Of a DNA stretch of 64,000 bases, positions 46,546 to 57,948 are shown piece after piece. A program made the position numbers and the translations under genes. The DNA comes from Salticus scenicus (lineage: Eukaryota; Arthropoda; Arachnida; Araneae; Salticidae). Positions within the stretch are counted from its first letter, which is position 1, and every line of letters begins with the position of its first letter. A model generated the notes under the pieces. It saw only the letters and a list, made by a program, of their open reading frames with translations, had not been told where the DNA came from and did no database searches. The stretch lies in the NCBI GenBank assembly GCA_963930645.1, contig OZ005662.1, positions 101,850,436-101,914,435 of the forward strand, in the 5' to 3' direction.

Positions 46546-49500
46546 TTAGTCCAGGCAACGAAGGCCAAAATTTGACGAATAGAGGAAAAAAATCATGTAG
46601 TTTTGAAATTTTACATAATCATAGCCGAGAGGGTCCTGAACAACATACTAAAAGTCCCCGCCCGTGGGGGATGAGCGGGGGGCAGGGGGGCATTTAAGGG
46701 GGGCATTTTTCAGTTTTTATTAAATATCTTGAAAACTATCTCATTTAGAGAAAAAAATTTCAGTCACAAAATTAATCTACGTAAAATTTCCTACAAAAAT
46801 GTATATTACATTTTGTTTGTACGATCTTTAGTTTAGAAGATGAAAGATGAAATAACACATTTTCTTGAAAAATTCTTTTTTGCAATAGTAAAATCAACTA
46901 AAGTGTGCAATTAAAAGGGTTCTTGTCAAATATTTTCTAATGTAAAAAACAAATATATACATAGGGAATATGCAAGGATAATACTGCATGTTTTGTACGT
47001 TTTAAATAATTTTAAGGCTAGTAGGCGTAAGTGGTGGTTTGAGTAAAAATCCAGATAACGAAGACCCAAAATCGATCAACATTAAAAAATATAGTGTAGC
47101 TTTGAAATTGAGCACAGTTATAAGGTTAAGTTTCCTGAACAAAAAACTAAAAGTCCCCGACCGTTGTGGGTGAGCGGGGGGCAGGGGGGGGGGGGCATTT
47201 AAAGGGGGCAATTTTTAGTTTTTATTAAATATCTTGAAAACTATCGCATTTAGAGAAAAAATGTCAATTACAAAATTAATCTACGTAAAATTTTCTACAA
47301 AAATGTATATTACATTTTGTTTGTACGATCAAAAGTTTAGAAGATATAGGGGGATGATATAACACATTTTCTTGAAAAATACTTTTTTGCAATAGTAAAA
47401 TTAACTAAATTGTGGAATTAAAAGGGTTCTGCTCAAATATTTTCTAATATACAAAACAAATATATACATAGGGAGTAAGGATAATACAGCATGTTTTGTA
47501 AGTTTTAAATAATTTTAAGGCTAGTAGGCGTAAGTGGTGGTTTGAGTGAAAATCCAGATAACGAAGACCCAAAATCGATCAACATTAAAAAATATCGTGT
47601 AGCTTTGAAATTGAGCACAGTTATAAGGTTAAGTTTACTGAACAACATACTAAAAGTCCCCAACCCTATTCTGTGTTATTTATTTATTTTTTTATGTTAT
47701 TTGCAATAGTAATAATAACTATATTTCGTAATTAAAAAGGTTCAGGTTAAATATTTTTTACTCATAGAAATAAATATTTGTATATAAATATTTGTATGTG
47801 TGTGTGTGCGCGCAATGCACCAAGTTTAAAGAGTGGAAGTCAAAATATACAAATCGAAAAATTCCACTTTTCTGTAAGATATCCGTAAAATACAAAGCAA
47901 CGGCTATCACAAAGGATTGCATGGGGAAGCGAAACAAAGGGTTTTCGCTAGTACTGCAATAGAACGGAGCAAATTCTCCGAATTTTTATCGTTAAAGACT
48001 GAAAAAACATGTGGAAGATGTAACTAATGTGTAAAATGCAATACTTATATTTCAAATGTAAAGGTTAAACGAAGGGTAATGGACAGGTTTCGATAAGGAT
48101 ACCCCTTCGCTTTGTAATGAGTGTGCTCTATGAATTGTGAGAACGTTTGTTACATATTCTTATTTCATTTCTCTTACGTTTAGTGTGTATTTAATGTTTC
48201 TTCTGAATTTTTTGCGATTACTTAGTGCATCGATATGGCAGAAAAATGTTTAATATGTGAAAATGATATAGTGATTGATGTATGCAACATAAATTAGAAA
48301 GGAATAGAGGGATTAGTAAAAGTGAGCATTTCAAGAAAAGATGGAAAAGATGAAATTTTTAGAGGTAGAAAAATGATTGTTCTGCATTCTTCTTGTAGAA
48401 AACATTACACAAGACCTCAGACAATCGCAAGAGACTTGAAACTATCTGAATCACGACAACAATCATCCATATACTTTAAAATAAATAGAGAGTAATCTAA
48501 ATATTTATACTAAAATATTGTTAATTTTTTTAATGCATGCTTGCTATAAGTAATTTTAAAGTATTTTAATGTATCATAACATTCACATTTTATGTATTTA
48601 AAATCTACTATCACTTACAGAAGATTTAAAGAAAATGCAACTTTTAGTATGTTGTTCAAGACACTTAACCTTATAACTGTGCTCAGTATCAAAGCTATAA
48701 GATTTTTTTTTATGTTGATCGGTTTTGGGTCTTCGTTATCTGGATTTTTACCTAAACACCACATGCGCCTACTAACCTTAAAATTATTTAAAACGTACAA
48801 AACATGCTGTATTATCCTTACATATTCCCTATGCATATATTTGTTTTGTACATTAGAAAATATTTTATCAGAACCCTTTTAATTCCACAATTTAGTTGAT
48901 TTTACTATTGAAAAAAAAAAAAAAAAAAAAAAAAGAATTTTTCAAGAAAATGTGTTATTTCGTTCCCCTATATCTTCTAAACTTTTGATCATACAAACAA
49001 AATAGAATATACAATTTTTTTAGGAAATTTCACGTAGATTAATTTTGCAATTGAGATTTTTTTTTTCTCTAAATGCGATAGTTTTCAAGATACTTAATAA
49101 AAACTGAAATGTGCCCCCCTTTAAATGCCCCCCCCACCCATGATTAGGGACTTTTAGTATGTTATTCAGGACACTTAACTTTATAACTGTGCTCAATTTC
49201 TAAGCTACGCAATTTTTTTTTTTTTTTTTTTTTTTTATGTTGATCGGTTTTGGGTCTTCGTCTTCGTTATCTAGATTTTTACTCAAACCGCCACTTGCGC
49301 CTGCTAGCCTTAAAATTATTTAAAACTTACAAAACATGCTGTATTATCCTTGCATATTCCCTATATATATATTTGCTTTTTTACATTAGAAACTATTTGA
49401 CAAGAACTCTTTTAATTGCACACTTTAGTTGATTTTACTATTGCAAAAAAGAATTTTTCAAGAAAATGTGTTATTTCATCTCCCTATATCTTCTAAACTA

Positions 49501-50265
49501 ATGATCGTACAAACAAAATGTAATATACATTTTTGTAGGAAATTTTGCGTAGATTAATTTTGTAACTGACGTTTTTCTCTAAATGCGATAGTTTTTAAGA
49601 TATGTAATAAAAACTGAAAATTGCCCCCGTAAAATACCCCCCGCTCACCCCCCACGGGCGGGGACTTTTAGTATGTTGTTCAGGACCCTCTCGGCTATGA
49701 GTGTGCAAAACTTCAAAACTACACGATTTTTTTTTTCTATTTTTCCTATTTTGACTGGACTTATCCAGATTTTTACTCAAACCGCCACTTGCGCCTACTA
49801 GCCTTAAAATTATTTAAAACTTACAAAACATGCTGTATTATCCTTGCATATTCCCTTTGTATATACTTGATTTTTACATTAGAAAATATTTGACAAGAAC
49901 CCTTTTAATTGCACACTTTAGTTGATTTTACTATTGCAAAAAAGAATTTGTCAAAAAAATGTGTTATTTCATCTCCCTATATCTTCTAAACTAATGATCG
50001 TACAAACAAAATGAAATGTACATTTTTATAGGAAATTTTACGTAGATTAATTTTGTAATTGACAATTTTTCTCTAAATGCGATAGTTTTTAAGATATTTA
50101 ATAAAAACTGGAAATTGCCCCCCTTAAATGCCCCCCCCCCTGCTCCCCGCTCACCCCCCACGGGCGAGGACTTTTAGTATGTTGTTCAGGACCCCCTCGG
50201 CTATCAGTATGCAAAATTTCAAAACTACACGATTTTTTTCTTCTATTTTTCCTATTTTGACTGGA
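46545..50265. mobile_element. Foldback (FB)-like structure: inverted arms built of ~510-bp tandem units
   Basis: The plus-oriented left arm has units starting near 46630, 47136 and 47636 (third truncated at ~47666). The minus-oriented right arm has unit ends near 48640, 49150, 49660 and 50170. Each unit includes CATACTAAAAGTCCCC, a G-rich GGGGGCATTTAA block, GTTTTTATTAAATATCTTGA, CATTTTGTTTGTACGATC, AAGGCTAGTAGGCGTAAGTG and GATAACGAAGACCCAAAATC. The outermost sequences (AGCCGAG.GGTCCTGAAC with AGTCCAG flank) also pair. Inverted repeats made of shorter direct repeats are the defining layout of Foldback elements. The ~970-bp centre (47667-48637) holds a relic gene. Confidence 0.7.
48235..48495 (+). 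pseudogene. Relic of a small zinc-binding module (C-x2-C ... H-x3-C-x3-H)
   Basis: From ATG 48235 the frame reads MAEKCLICENDIVIDVCNIN, then a TAG (48295-48297), then KGIEGLVKVSISRKDG and, further on, IVLHSSCRKHYTRPQTIARD, stopping at TAA 48493-48495. Cys5 and Cys8 plus the later H-S-S-C-R-K-H-Y-T-R-P form a plausible zinc site. From memory, a CxxC...HxxCRKxYTRP start followed by KGIETL occurs in multicopy uncharacterised proteins of spiders and some other invertebrates. One internal stop and a short end make it a remnant. Its place at the exact centre of a foldback structure suggests it was cargo of, or encoded by, that element. Function unknown. Confidence 0.5.
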
Positions 50266-51336
50266 CTATTTGTCAGGCGTCTACTTCGTTAGGTCAATTT
50301 TATGTTTTCTGATCACATTTTAAAAAAAATGTATATTCTAATATGTGAAATAGTGGGTAATGGAAGTAGTGCGGTTGCTTCATACTATTTTTTTTAATTT
50401 TTTTTATTTATTTATTTATTTATTTTTATTTATTTATTTATTTATTTATTTTTTGTCGCAGATTTATGGATAGATAATTTTTTTAATGGTCAAAATATGT
50501 TCAGGACACCTGAAATTATGTAAATATATTGAAAGCTAGAAGGTGAAATGTTTTGAATCCAATATTTTATTTCATCTTGTACAAAGAAAAAAGTAAATAG
50601 GAGGATATTTCTACCAATCATAAAGGCTTCGAAAATTTTTACGAATCCAGTGTTTTTTTTTTTTTTTTTTTTTTTTTTTTTCTTATAAATACAGAACAAG
50701 GTTCACTATATCAATAACTTCAGTTTGTGGTTGTACTTTTCGCACTTCTTCTCGAAAGGGGGGGGGGGGCAGAAAGAAAAAGGACAAAGGAGATCAAATG
50801 TGAGTAATTTCTAATACAAAGCTTGCAGGAAATGGGAGCAATTGTTTATAAAATTATTTCCAAGCGAAGAAACCACATTATTAGTTACACTTTACACTCA
50901 AAGATTTCGCGCCTAATGACGTAAAGGTGCAGCTGACCTTTTCAGAATGATACATGGACACTGATTATAATTTATAAGCGTTTTTTAGAATTACGATAAA
51001 GAGAAATCACGCAGATGTATTTGTATATAATACAAACTTATTTTAAAGTTATATATAATATTTTAAAATATTAAAGGTTTTCGCTTATTATAAGATATGC
51101 ATATGCAATTTTCAGAAATAAGTTCTAGATTAAAAAAAAAAAAAAAAAAAAATCTGGAGTGAAACAACTACACGACATTCATTACTTACCGTTGCATGTA
51201 TTATATGCATTTTTTGGAGATAATATAATCAGAAGACATAAAATTAACCTAAAAAATTAGACACCTAAAAATTTTCTGGTAAGATAAAGCTTATACACAT
51301 GTAAAGATATATAAAATAGATTTACATAACGAATTT
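50266..51336. other. AT-rich sequence with (TTTA)n, poly-T and G-run
   Basis: (ATTT)n at 50403-50450, poly-T 50652-50680, a G-run 50758-50769 and poly-A 51131-51151. A short minus-strand frame at 50490-50699 covers the poly-T. No gene is supported. Confidence 0.5.
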
Positions 51337-51405
51337 AACTAGTATGTTGTGGCCACCACGAGACTTTCTTCTATATTTTCCTATACAAATTCACTCAGTA
51401 ACAAT

Positions 51406-51436
<31 letters not shown>

Positions 51437-53225
51437 GTGGGACTTTGACAAAATTTTGGGTAAAATGTGAAAATTATTCTAAGTTTGTCAAAACACGGAA
51501 ACCGTGGGACTTTGACAAAATTGGGGGAAAAATGCAAAAATTTGTTTAAGTTTGTCAGAACACGGAAACCGTGGGAGTTTGATTAAATTAAGGGGAGAAA
51601 AAAAAAAAAAAAAAAGTGGGACTGACAAAATTTTGGGTAAAATGTGAAAATTTGTTAAAGTTTGTCAAAACACGGAAACCGTGGGACTTTGACAAAATTA
51701 GGGGAAAAATGCAAAAATATGTTAAAGTTTGTCAAGACACGGAAACCGTGGGAGTTTGATAAAATTAAGGGGAGAGAAAAAACAAAAACAAAAGATTTTT
51801 TTTCTAAGTTTTTTTTCGTAAAAAGTAAAAAAAAAATCGATAACTTTGTTTTAAATTATCACAGATTTATAGTTCAACCATTCATTTTAAAGGTACTGAC
51901 GAGACCTTTCGAAAGATACCCATATTGAAAATTTTTGCCCTATATCACCCTGTTAAAAATTTAGAAAAAGCGGGATGGCAACGCAACCTGTAAGACGATT
52001 TTTACCAAAAGTTGATAGGCACTAATTTATGTCAAGGTGCAACTACATACCAATTTGTATGAAATTGTGTGCAGTAGTTCCAGAGACACAGTTGCCACAA
52101 AATTTTGTCACACACACACAGACAGAGACAGACATACACACATTTTCTAAAAATGGTAAAATCGTGTTCTACAGCTCTCAAAACGTGTAAATCCATCAAA
52201 AACCCGAAATCGAAAATTTTTACGAATCCAATACTTTCTTCTATTGAAGATAGAAGAAAGTAGAAATGGTCAAATCGTGTTCTACAGCTCTCAAAACGTG
52301 TAAATCCATCAAAAACCCGAAGTCGAAAATTTTTACGAATCCAATACTTTCTTCTATTGAATATAGAAGAAAGTAAAAATGAAAAATGAATTCAGAAGAC
52401 CTCAAAACTCATAGAAACACAAAAATGTCAAGTTTAAATTTTTCCATGATAATATTGTTCGTATATAATATATGATCGGAAATTAATTATATGTATTCTT
52501 TCATCATCCGTAATTTTATAAAGTTAACGAATCGCTCTTTTATTTAATCAGTCACAATACTTTTGTTAAAAGTCTGTTTAGCGCGTCCTTTAAGCATTTA
52601 TTTATTACGAAATCCAAATTTATAAATTAATTTTTTTACTTTCTTCTATATTCAATAGTTATTCAAATAAAGTTATTGATTTTTCTCATTTTTTTTCTTC
52701 TATATTCAATAGAATAAAGTATTGGATTCGTAAAAATTTTCAACCTCGGGTTTTTGATGGATTTACACGTTTTGAGAGCTGTAGAACACGATTTGACCAG
52801 TTTTAGAATATGTCTGTCTGTCTGTCAGTCTGTCTCTCTCTGTGTGTGTGTGTGTGACAAAATTTTGTGGCAACTGTATTTCAGGAACTACTTCACAGAA
52901 TTTCACACAAATTGGTATGGACCAACTAAATACCAAGTTTGGTAAAATTTCGTTAAAAAAAAAAAAAAAAAAAAAATACGATTTTTTTTCTAAGTTTTTT
53001 TTTTTTGTTAAAAGTAAAAAAATTCGATAAATTTATTTTAAATTATCACAGATTTATGGTTTAACCATTCGTTTTAAAGGTATTGACGAGATCTTTCGAA
53101 TGATACCCATCTTCAAAATTTAACCCCCCGGGAGGGAACTGATGCCCCCCATGCACAATTTTTTTTTCCTAGTTAACTACTACTATTATCAATAATTCAT
53201 ATTAATTTTACAATCACAAGTTTAA
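51337..53225. repeat. Copy of the CTAGTATGTTGTGGCC element, 5' part, carrying a 67-bp array and a foldback
   Basis: Starts with the same end (AACTAGTATGTTGTGGCCAC) as the complete element at 61317. Then come a poly-A, a 67-bp tandem array (51436-51780), an arm with CTTTCGAAAGATACCCAT (51795-51950), a CACACAGACAGAGACAG run (52115-52145) and two tandem copies of the terminal module (52155-52375). The module then reappears inverted (52632-52960) with a TCTGTCTGTCTGTC run, followed by the arm again (52975-53130). The right half continues beyond the piggyBac insertion (55677-56035). Confidence 0.75.
51436..51780. repeat. 67-bp tandem array with higher-order structure
   Basis: Monomer theme: GTGGGACTTTGACAAAATT, GGGGAAAAATGCAAAAAT.T, GTTAAAGTTTGTCAAAACAC and GGAAACC. 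Two full monomers plus a shortened third ending in a purine run form a ~178-bp block that is itself repeated twice (51436-51615 and 51616-51780). Confidence 0.85.
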
Positions 53226-53243
53226 CCCCTTAACCTACAATGA

Positions 53244-53640
53244 CGGGCATAGCCCGCGTACGATGGTCGGGCCAGAAGTGAATATTACGGGCATACCCCG
53301 CGTACGATGGTCGGGCCAGAAGTGAATATTACGGGCATACCCCGCGTACGATGGTCGGGCCAGAAGTGAATATTACGGGCATACCCCGCGTATGATGGTC
53401 GGGCCAGAAGTGAATATTACGGGCATACCCCGCGTACGATGGTCGGGCCAGAAGTGAATATTACGGGCATACCCCGCGTACGATGGTCGGGCCAGAAGTG
53501 AATATTACGGGCATAGCCCGCGTATGATGGTCGGGCCAGAAGTGAATATTACGGGCATAGCCCGCGTACGGTGATCGGGCCAGAAGTGAATATTACGGGC
53601 ATAGCCCGCGTACGATGGTCGGTCCAGAAGTGAATATTAC
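53244..53640. repeat. CpG-rich 44-bp satellite, 9 units, in the piggyBac left subterminal region
   Basis: Nine head-to-tail copies of a 44-bp unit: GGGCATAGCCCGCGTACGAT, GGTCGGGCCAGAAGTGAATA and TTAC. The block TACGGGCATAGCCCGCGTA is an imperfect hairpin. Units 1, 7, 8 and 9 have the pairing AGCCCG form and units 2-6 the ACCCCG form. A TGACGGGCAT copy occurs inverted near the other end (ATGCCCGTCA, 55546-55555). Composition (four CpG per unit) contrasts sharply with the AT-rich surroundings. Repeated subterminal motifs in transposons are often transposase-binding sites; that role is inferred here. Confidence 0.95.
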
Positions 53641-53726
53641 GTGGAATATTTGATACGCAATTACAGTCTGATGCAATAATTGTTTATTACAAAATGTTTA
53701 TTTATACAAAAATCCAAAATACAAAA

Positions 53727-55387
53727 TTAGTAATCTGTAACGGTATGATACAGTTCAAAATATTCTGGTTCATGTAACGGAACGTTACACTTTTTACACT
53801 CCCATGTTGTTTCCTTACGTTTTTTATTTTTGTGACAAACTGTACAACGTTTTGACGGTCTTGATTTAGACGGTGTTGGATCAATGTGCTTTGGAAAATG
53901 AGCCCAGTCCTTCGCGTACAGTCTGTCTGGCGCATCTCCGACAGATGATGCGCCTCGTTCTCTATAAATCGGTTTTGGCATATTCTTCAATAGAGATACG
54001 GCTATATTGATCCTATAGTCGACATAGCATTGTTTCTTTCCATCATTCAGGTTTTTCCATAAAATGTAGGAGTTAAAAAGACCAATATCAAACAGATAAA
54101 AAAAAAAAAAATGCATCCTTTCATGTATTTCCGCATTACTGGAAAACATGCCAATATTTGATCTTGGAGATTAATTCCGTTCATTCCGTGGTTGTACTCT
54201 GCAATACAACTCGGTTTTAGGGTGTGGTTGGATCCTTGTGAAATAATTTCGACTGCTTCATGTTTTGTCGACATCATATATACATCTCGCTTATCTTTCC
54301 ATTTTATAGCGAGTATTCGGTTGCAGCTTCTTATTACGTATTCCCTTCTTTTTAATTTTACACTGCACTAATCTTTTGGTATATTCTTCCTATTCGAACG
54401 TACTGTGCCAATTACATTTGTTTTATATTTATGTGATAACGTCATAAATAATTTTGGGGAAGAATACCAATTGTCCATGTATAAAGTGTGACCCCTGTGC
54501 AGCACTGACTCAGCAAGCTCTTTGACAACACATTCCGAAGCGCTATCATCACAGTTTATTTTATCGTTGCCGGTATATATTTTAAATTGTTAACAATAGC
54601 CTGACTCAGACTCTCATAATTTATAAATTTTGACGCCAAACCTTGCCCTTTTGGATGGATTGAATTGCTTATACGATAGACGCCCCCTGAATTTCATAAG
54701 CGATTCATTAATAGAAATGCCTTTTTTCATTATATAGACTTCTTTAAATTTTTGGTTCAAAACATTAATAACAGGTTTAATCTTGCTCATTTTATCGGTA
54801 TTGGCAACCAGATTATTGTTTGAGAAATGCAAAAACCTTGTAATTTGTAGATATCTCTTCAAAGGCATTGATTTTCTAAATATGGGCGTTTCGATAACAG
54901 CCCTCTTCGACCAATTCATTTGGATTCTTGGTTTTTTTACCTGTGACATTATAATGGTCAAGGCGAAATATCTTTTCATTTCGGTAGAGTCTACAGGAAA
55001 CCAAGCGTCGTCGATTTTTCGTGTTCTATGTGGATTTTCTCGTATTTGATCTGCATACTGGTTAGTTTCGGTCACAATATTGTTCCAAAATATGTCATCA
55101 AATATTAGATTAAATATATCAAATTCTCCTCCACTTCCTCCTAATTGACATAAGGCTTCCTCTGTAAGGCCAGGAGTCATCGTATAGTCCCAGATTTTTG
55201 GACTATTTCTTATTTCCTTCCAAGGCCAGGACTCTGGTAGTTGATCGTCATCGGATGTATCATCAATAACTAATCGCCTACACTTTCTTCGAACTCGACA
55301 TATATCGTCACTACTGTCACTTTCGTTAGCAAAATTATCAGCACAATTCTCACTGCTTTCATCACGAAATCTCTTTCTTGAGAACAT
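53727..55387 (-). pseudogene. piggyBac transposase, decayed
   Basis: Length equals ~553 codons, normal for piggyBac transposases. Starts MFSRKRFRDESSENCADN with an acidic N-terminus, then the DDE-type domain (DNQY..., RYFALTIIMSQVKKPRIQMN, FRGRLSYKQFNPSKRARFG, TLYMDNWYSSPKLF, MMSTKHEAVEI, CIAEYNHGMNGINLQDQIL) and a C-terminal cysteine-rich zinc domain (RCTVCHKNKKRKETTWECKKC ... FELYH). Damage: stops at 54614-54616, 54590-54592 and 54368-54370, and a frameshift at the A-run 54098-54111. Of the three catalytic aspartates, the first (SINESL, codon 54707-54709) and third (GINLQDQ) are Asn here; the second (MDNW) is intact. Confidence 0.92.
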
Positions 55388-55676
55388 CTTCTGGGGTTTC
55401 TTTTCTAGAATTTACGAACGTAAATTTCGACGTGCGAATGTGACCAAGAACAACTTGACACAGATCACGATCCGAAGAGATAACAGAAATACATCACGAG
55501 CCTTGTCTGTGCTATCTGCAAACCGCGATCGTCCTACCACTGGCGATGCCCGTCAATTTTACGATTGGCCCAATCAGCGTGTTACACAAGTCGTGCGAAT
55601 TACCCGAACACTGCGCGAGCTTGTATACGATTTCGACTCAACATCTTCGAATCTAAATCGTAGGTTAAGGGGTTAA

Positions 55677-56035
55677 AATAACTCTCATTATGCCCATTTA
55701 TACGGAATTTTGTCCTATGCTGCCATGTTAAAAATTTGCATAAAAGGCGATCACAGCGCCACCTGTTGAGCTATTGATCCCCAAATCATCTGGCCACCAG
55801 TTCATGTCAGGGTGCAACTTAATACCAAGTTTGGTTAAATTTCATTCATTGGTTCGTGAGATACAGCGTCCACAAAAAAATGATACAGACAGACACACAG
55901 ACAGACAGACATTTTCTAAAAACTATCAATTCGTGTTCAGGACATCCCAAAACGTGTAGATCCGTCAAAAGACGGAGGCCGAAAATTTTCGCGAATCCAA
56001 TACTTTCTCTATATTACATATAGAAGAAAGTAAAA
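55677..56035. repeat. Right part of the host repeat, with terminal module and hairpin
   Basis: Continues the host repeat after the piggyBac insertion: TGCCATGTTAAAAATTT, CACAGCGCCACCTGTTGAGC, ATACCAAGTTTGGTTAAATT, TTGGTTCGTGAGATACAG, a CAGACAGACACACAGACAGA run, CAAAACGTGTAGATCCGTCA, GGCCGAAAATTTTCGCGAAT and the hairpin TACTTTCTCTATATTACATA / TAGAAGAAAGTA. It aligns over its length with 61795-62140. Confidence 0.85.
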
Positions 56036-57045
56036 ATAGTAAGAAGAAAAAAATCGGTTTAGCCGTTTTACGAAACATTAATTTCCGATATCTAAAACTA
56101 ATCTACCTAATCAGGATGACTGCTAATTTACCTTTAATAACCGCGTTATACATAAGGACGGATATCTAAAATGGATTTATGTAACAGTTTTCAAGAAAAA
56201 CATTAGAGCCGTTTTTAAGATACCGACTTTTGCCAAAAGTTGGCATACTCAATTATTGACTTGAAAACAGTAATTACATACAAAAGGATATTTAAAAGGG
56301 AGTTAATATGGCGAGTATGAAAAACATTCTTACAGTCGTTTGTAGAGGAACACACTTGTGTTCCTGACTGTTCCTAGTTGAGAGACTTGAAATTGAGCTA
56401 ATTATACAGGACTCTTATCAATTTTCCTCCATACTAGCCAACTATATCATTCGAAAGGACATTGAATAGAGTGTTTGTATAGCAACTTGGAAGAAAATAT
56501 TTAGAGTCGTTTTTGTGATACAGACTTACGATACCTATTCCGGTTTTCCAATTGTCACCAAAATTTGGAAAATTCATCTGTACACCAGGCCAGTCTCAAT
56601 TCTGAAGTTTCGTAGTTCTATCTTTATTAGTTTCGGAGATATGATAGTCAGAAGATTCCCCAAAAATATATATATACATACACACGCACACACTGACCAA
56701 TTGCCAAAAATTACTTTTTTGGACTTAGGAGACCTTAAAACATGTAAATCAGGTGAAAACTCGATATCGAATTTTCGGACCGAATACAATACTTCTTACA
56801 ATTATTAATTACGGTAGTCGGGTAATGGGAGTAAAAAGCCATAACAAAACTTTCTTCTATATCATCTATATAACAGCGTCATTTACTGTCTAACGAGCGC
56901 CCAAATGTTTTATGATAGTTTCTCACAAGGAAAATTTCGACTACATATGTAACTTGGTGCGATTTTAACCATATGGAAAATAACTAATAATAAGAAAAAT
57001 TGTTTGACATAATCATAACTATAATTGATGTAAACTAGAGTCCTG
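56036..57045. repeat. Dispersed repeat (inverted copy of 45960-46545) plus terminal module
   Basis: 56160-56600 is the reverse of 45985-46410. It is followed by a short (TA)n / CACACGCACACACTG run and TTAGGAGACCTTAAAACATG with TGAAAACTCGATATCGAATT (56665-56810), another version of the terminal module. 56820-57045 is AT-rich without features. Confidence 0.65.
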
Positions 57046-57049
57046 CGTA

Positions 57050-57612
57050 TTGATTTTTTTGCGCTAGATTGAGTCATTTTTTCTGTAAAATTCATAAAAT
57101 TTTAATTTTTAATTTCAAAACTCTAGAAAAATAAAATGACAGACTTCCATTTTCGACTATAAATATAAACATCTCATTTCAAAGGAACAGATTTGATATC
57201 TGTCGTCCATGGCAAAATAATAATAATAATAATGAAAGATGGCCAAATTATCTCACGAACATATTTAATTCCTTTCAAAAATCATGGTTATTTTAATAAA
57301 GTATATTAAGAGAGCAATCAGTAATATATGAAACAATATTTCGTACAATATATACGCATTATGAAAATATTCATCTGGCATGTATGTTTCCGCATTACGT
57401 TTTAATCGCCAAATACACAAAATGCGGAGGACGAACGGATATCAAATCTATGCCCATTCCGTTTCTAGAGTTTTGAAATTTAAAATTAAAATTTTGTCAA
57501 TTTGACAGCAAAATAACTTAATCTGACACATGTGCACGATAACTAATTTGTAATTATACCCAAATCTGGAGATTAAAATCGGGAAATAATTTTCCTCGAT
57601 TTTTAATAATTT
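57050..57612. repeat. Second copy of the 36919-37467 foldback, cut by an insertion
   Basis: Paired segments TTTTAATTTTTAATTTCAAA and TTTGAAATTTAAAATTAAAA, plus GACACATGTGCACGATAACT and GATTAAAATCGGGAAATAAT, match the other copy. The match stops in TTTTTAATAATTTTTTACAAA at ~57612 and resumes at ~59019, implying a ~1.4-kb insertion at that point. Confidence 0.75.
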
Positions 57613-57948
57613 TTTACAAAACTTGGGGGCTCTGCCCCCTGTTCGCTTTACTCACCAACCCCCGAGGGAGGCTTCGCCTCCCCCCAACTCACTTTACTTA
57701 TTAACACATGCAGAGCTCTGCCCGCTTATTCTCGGCTTTCTTTCACTATAAAGGAATATTAATAGTGCATACTACAAGTCAAAAGCAGAAAATTATGGAA
57801 ATCCTCATATTCAATGTCAAATTTATATATATAATATTTATATATATATATTATTTTTTATAGAAAGAAATTCATAATATCTAGACCATTTTGCATTACA
57901 ACTTTATAATATGACCCTTTTTATTTATTTTTTACAACCTTAGATCCG

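Larger units (their letters stand above)
53226..55672 (-). mobile_element. Structurally complete piggyBac transposon (2,447 bp), coding-dead
   Basis: TTAA lies at 53222-53225 and 55673-55676. Terminal inverted repeats are CCCCTTAACCTAC(A/G)AT, identical over the first 13 bases. The element holds a decayed transposase on the minus strand (55387-53727) and a 9-unit satellite inside its left end. A paralogous copy of the host repeat at 61770-61810 carries the same flanks (TTTACAATCAAAAG and AATAACTCTCATTATG) joined by a single TTAA, so the insertion and its duplication are demonstrated within this window. piggyBac elements move by cut-and-paste at TTAA. Confidence 0.95.

Noticed and set aside
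53244..53640. Regular repeats that could look like a CRISPR array
   Set aside because: Units are head-to-tail with no spacers, lie inside a piggyBac element and the DNA is eukaryotic.
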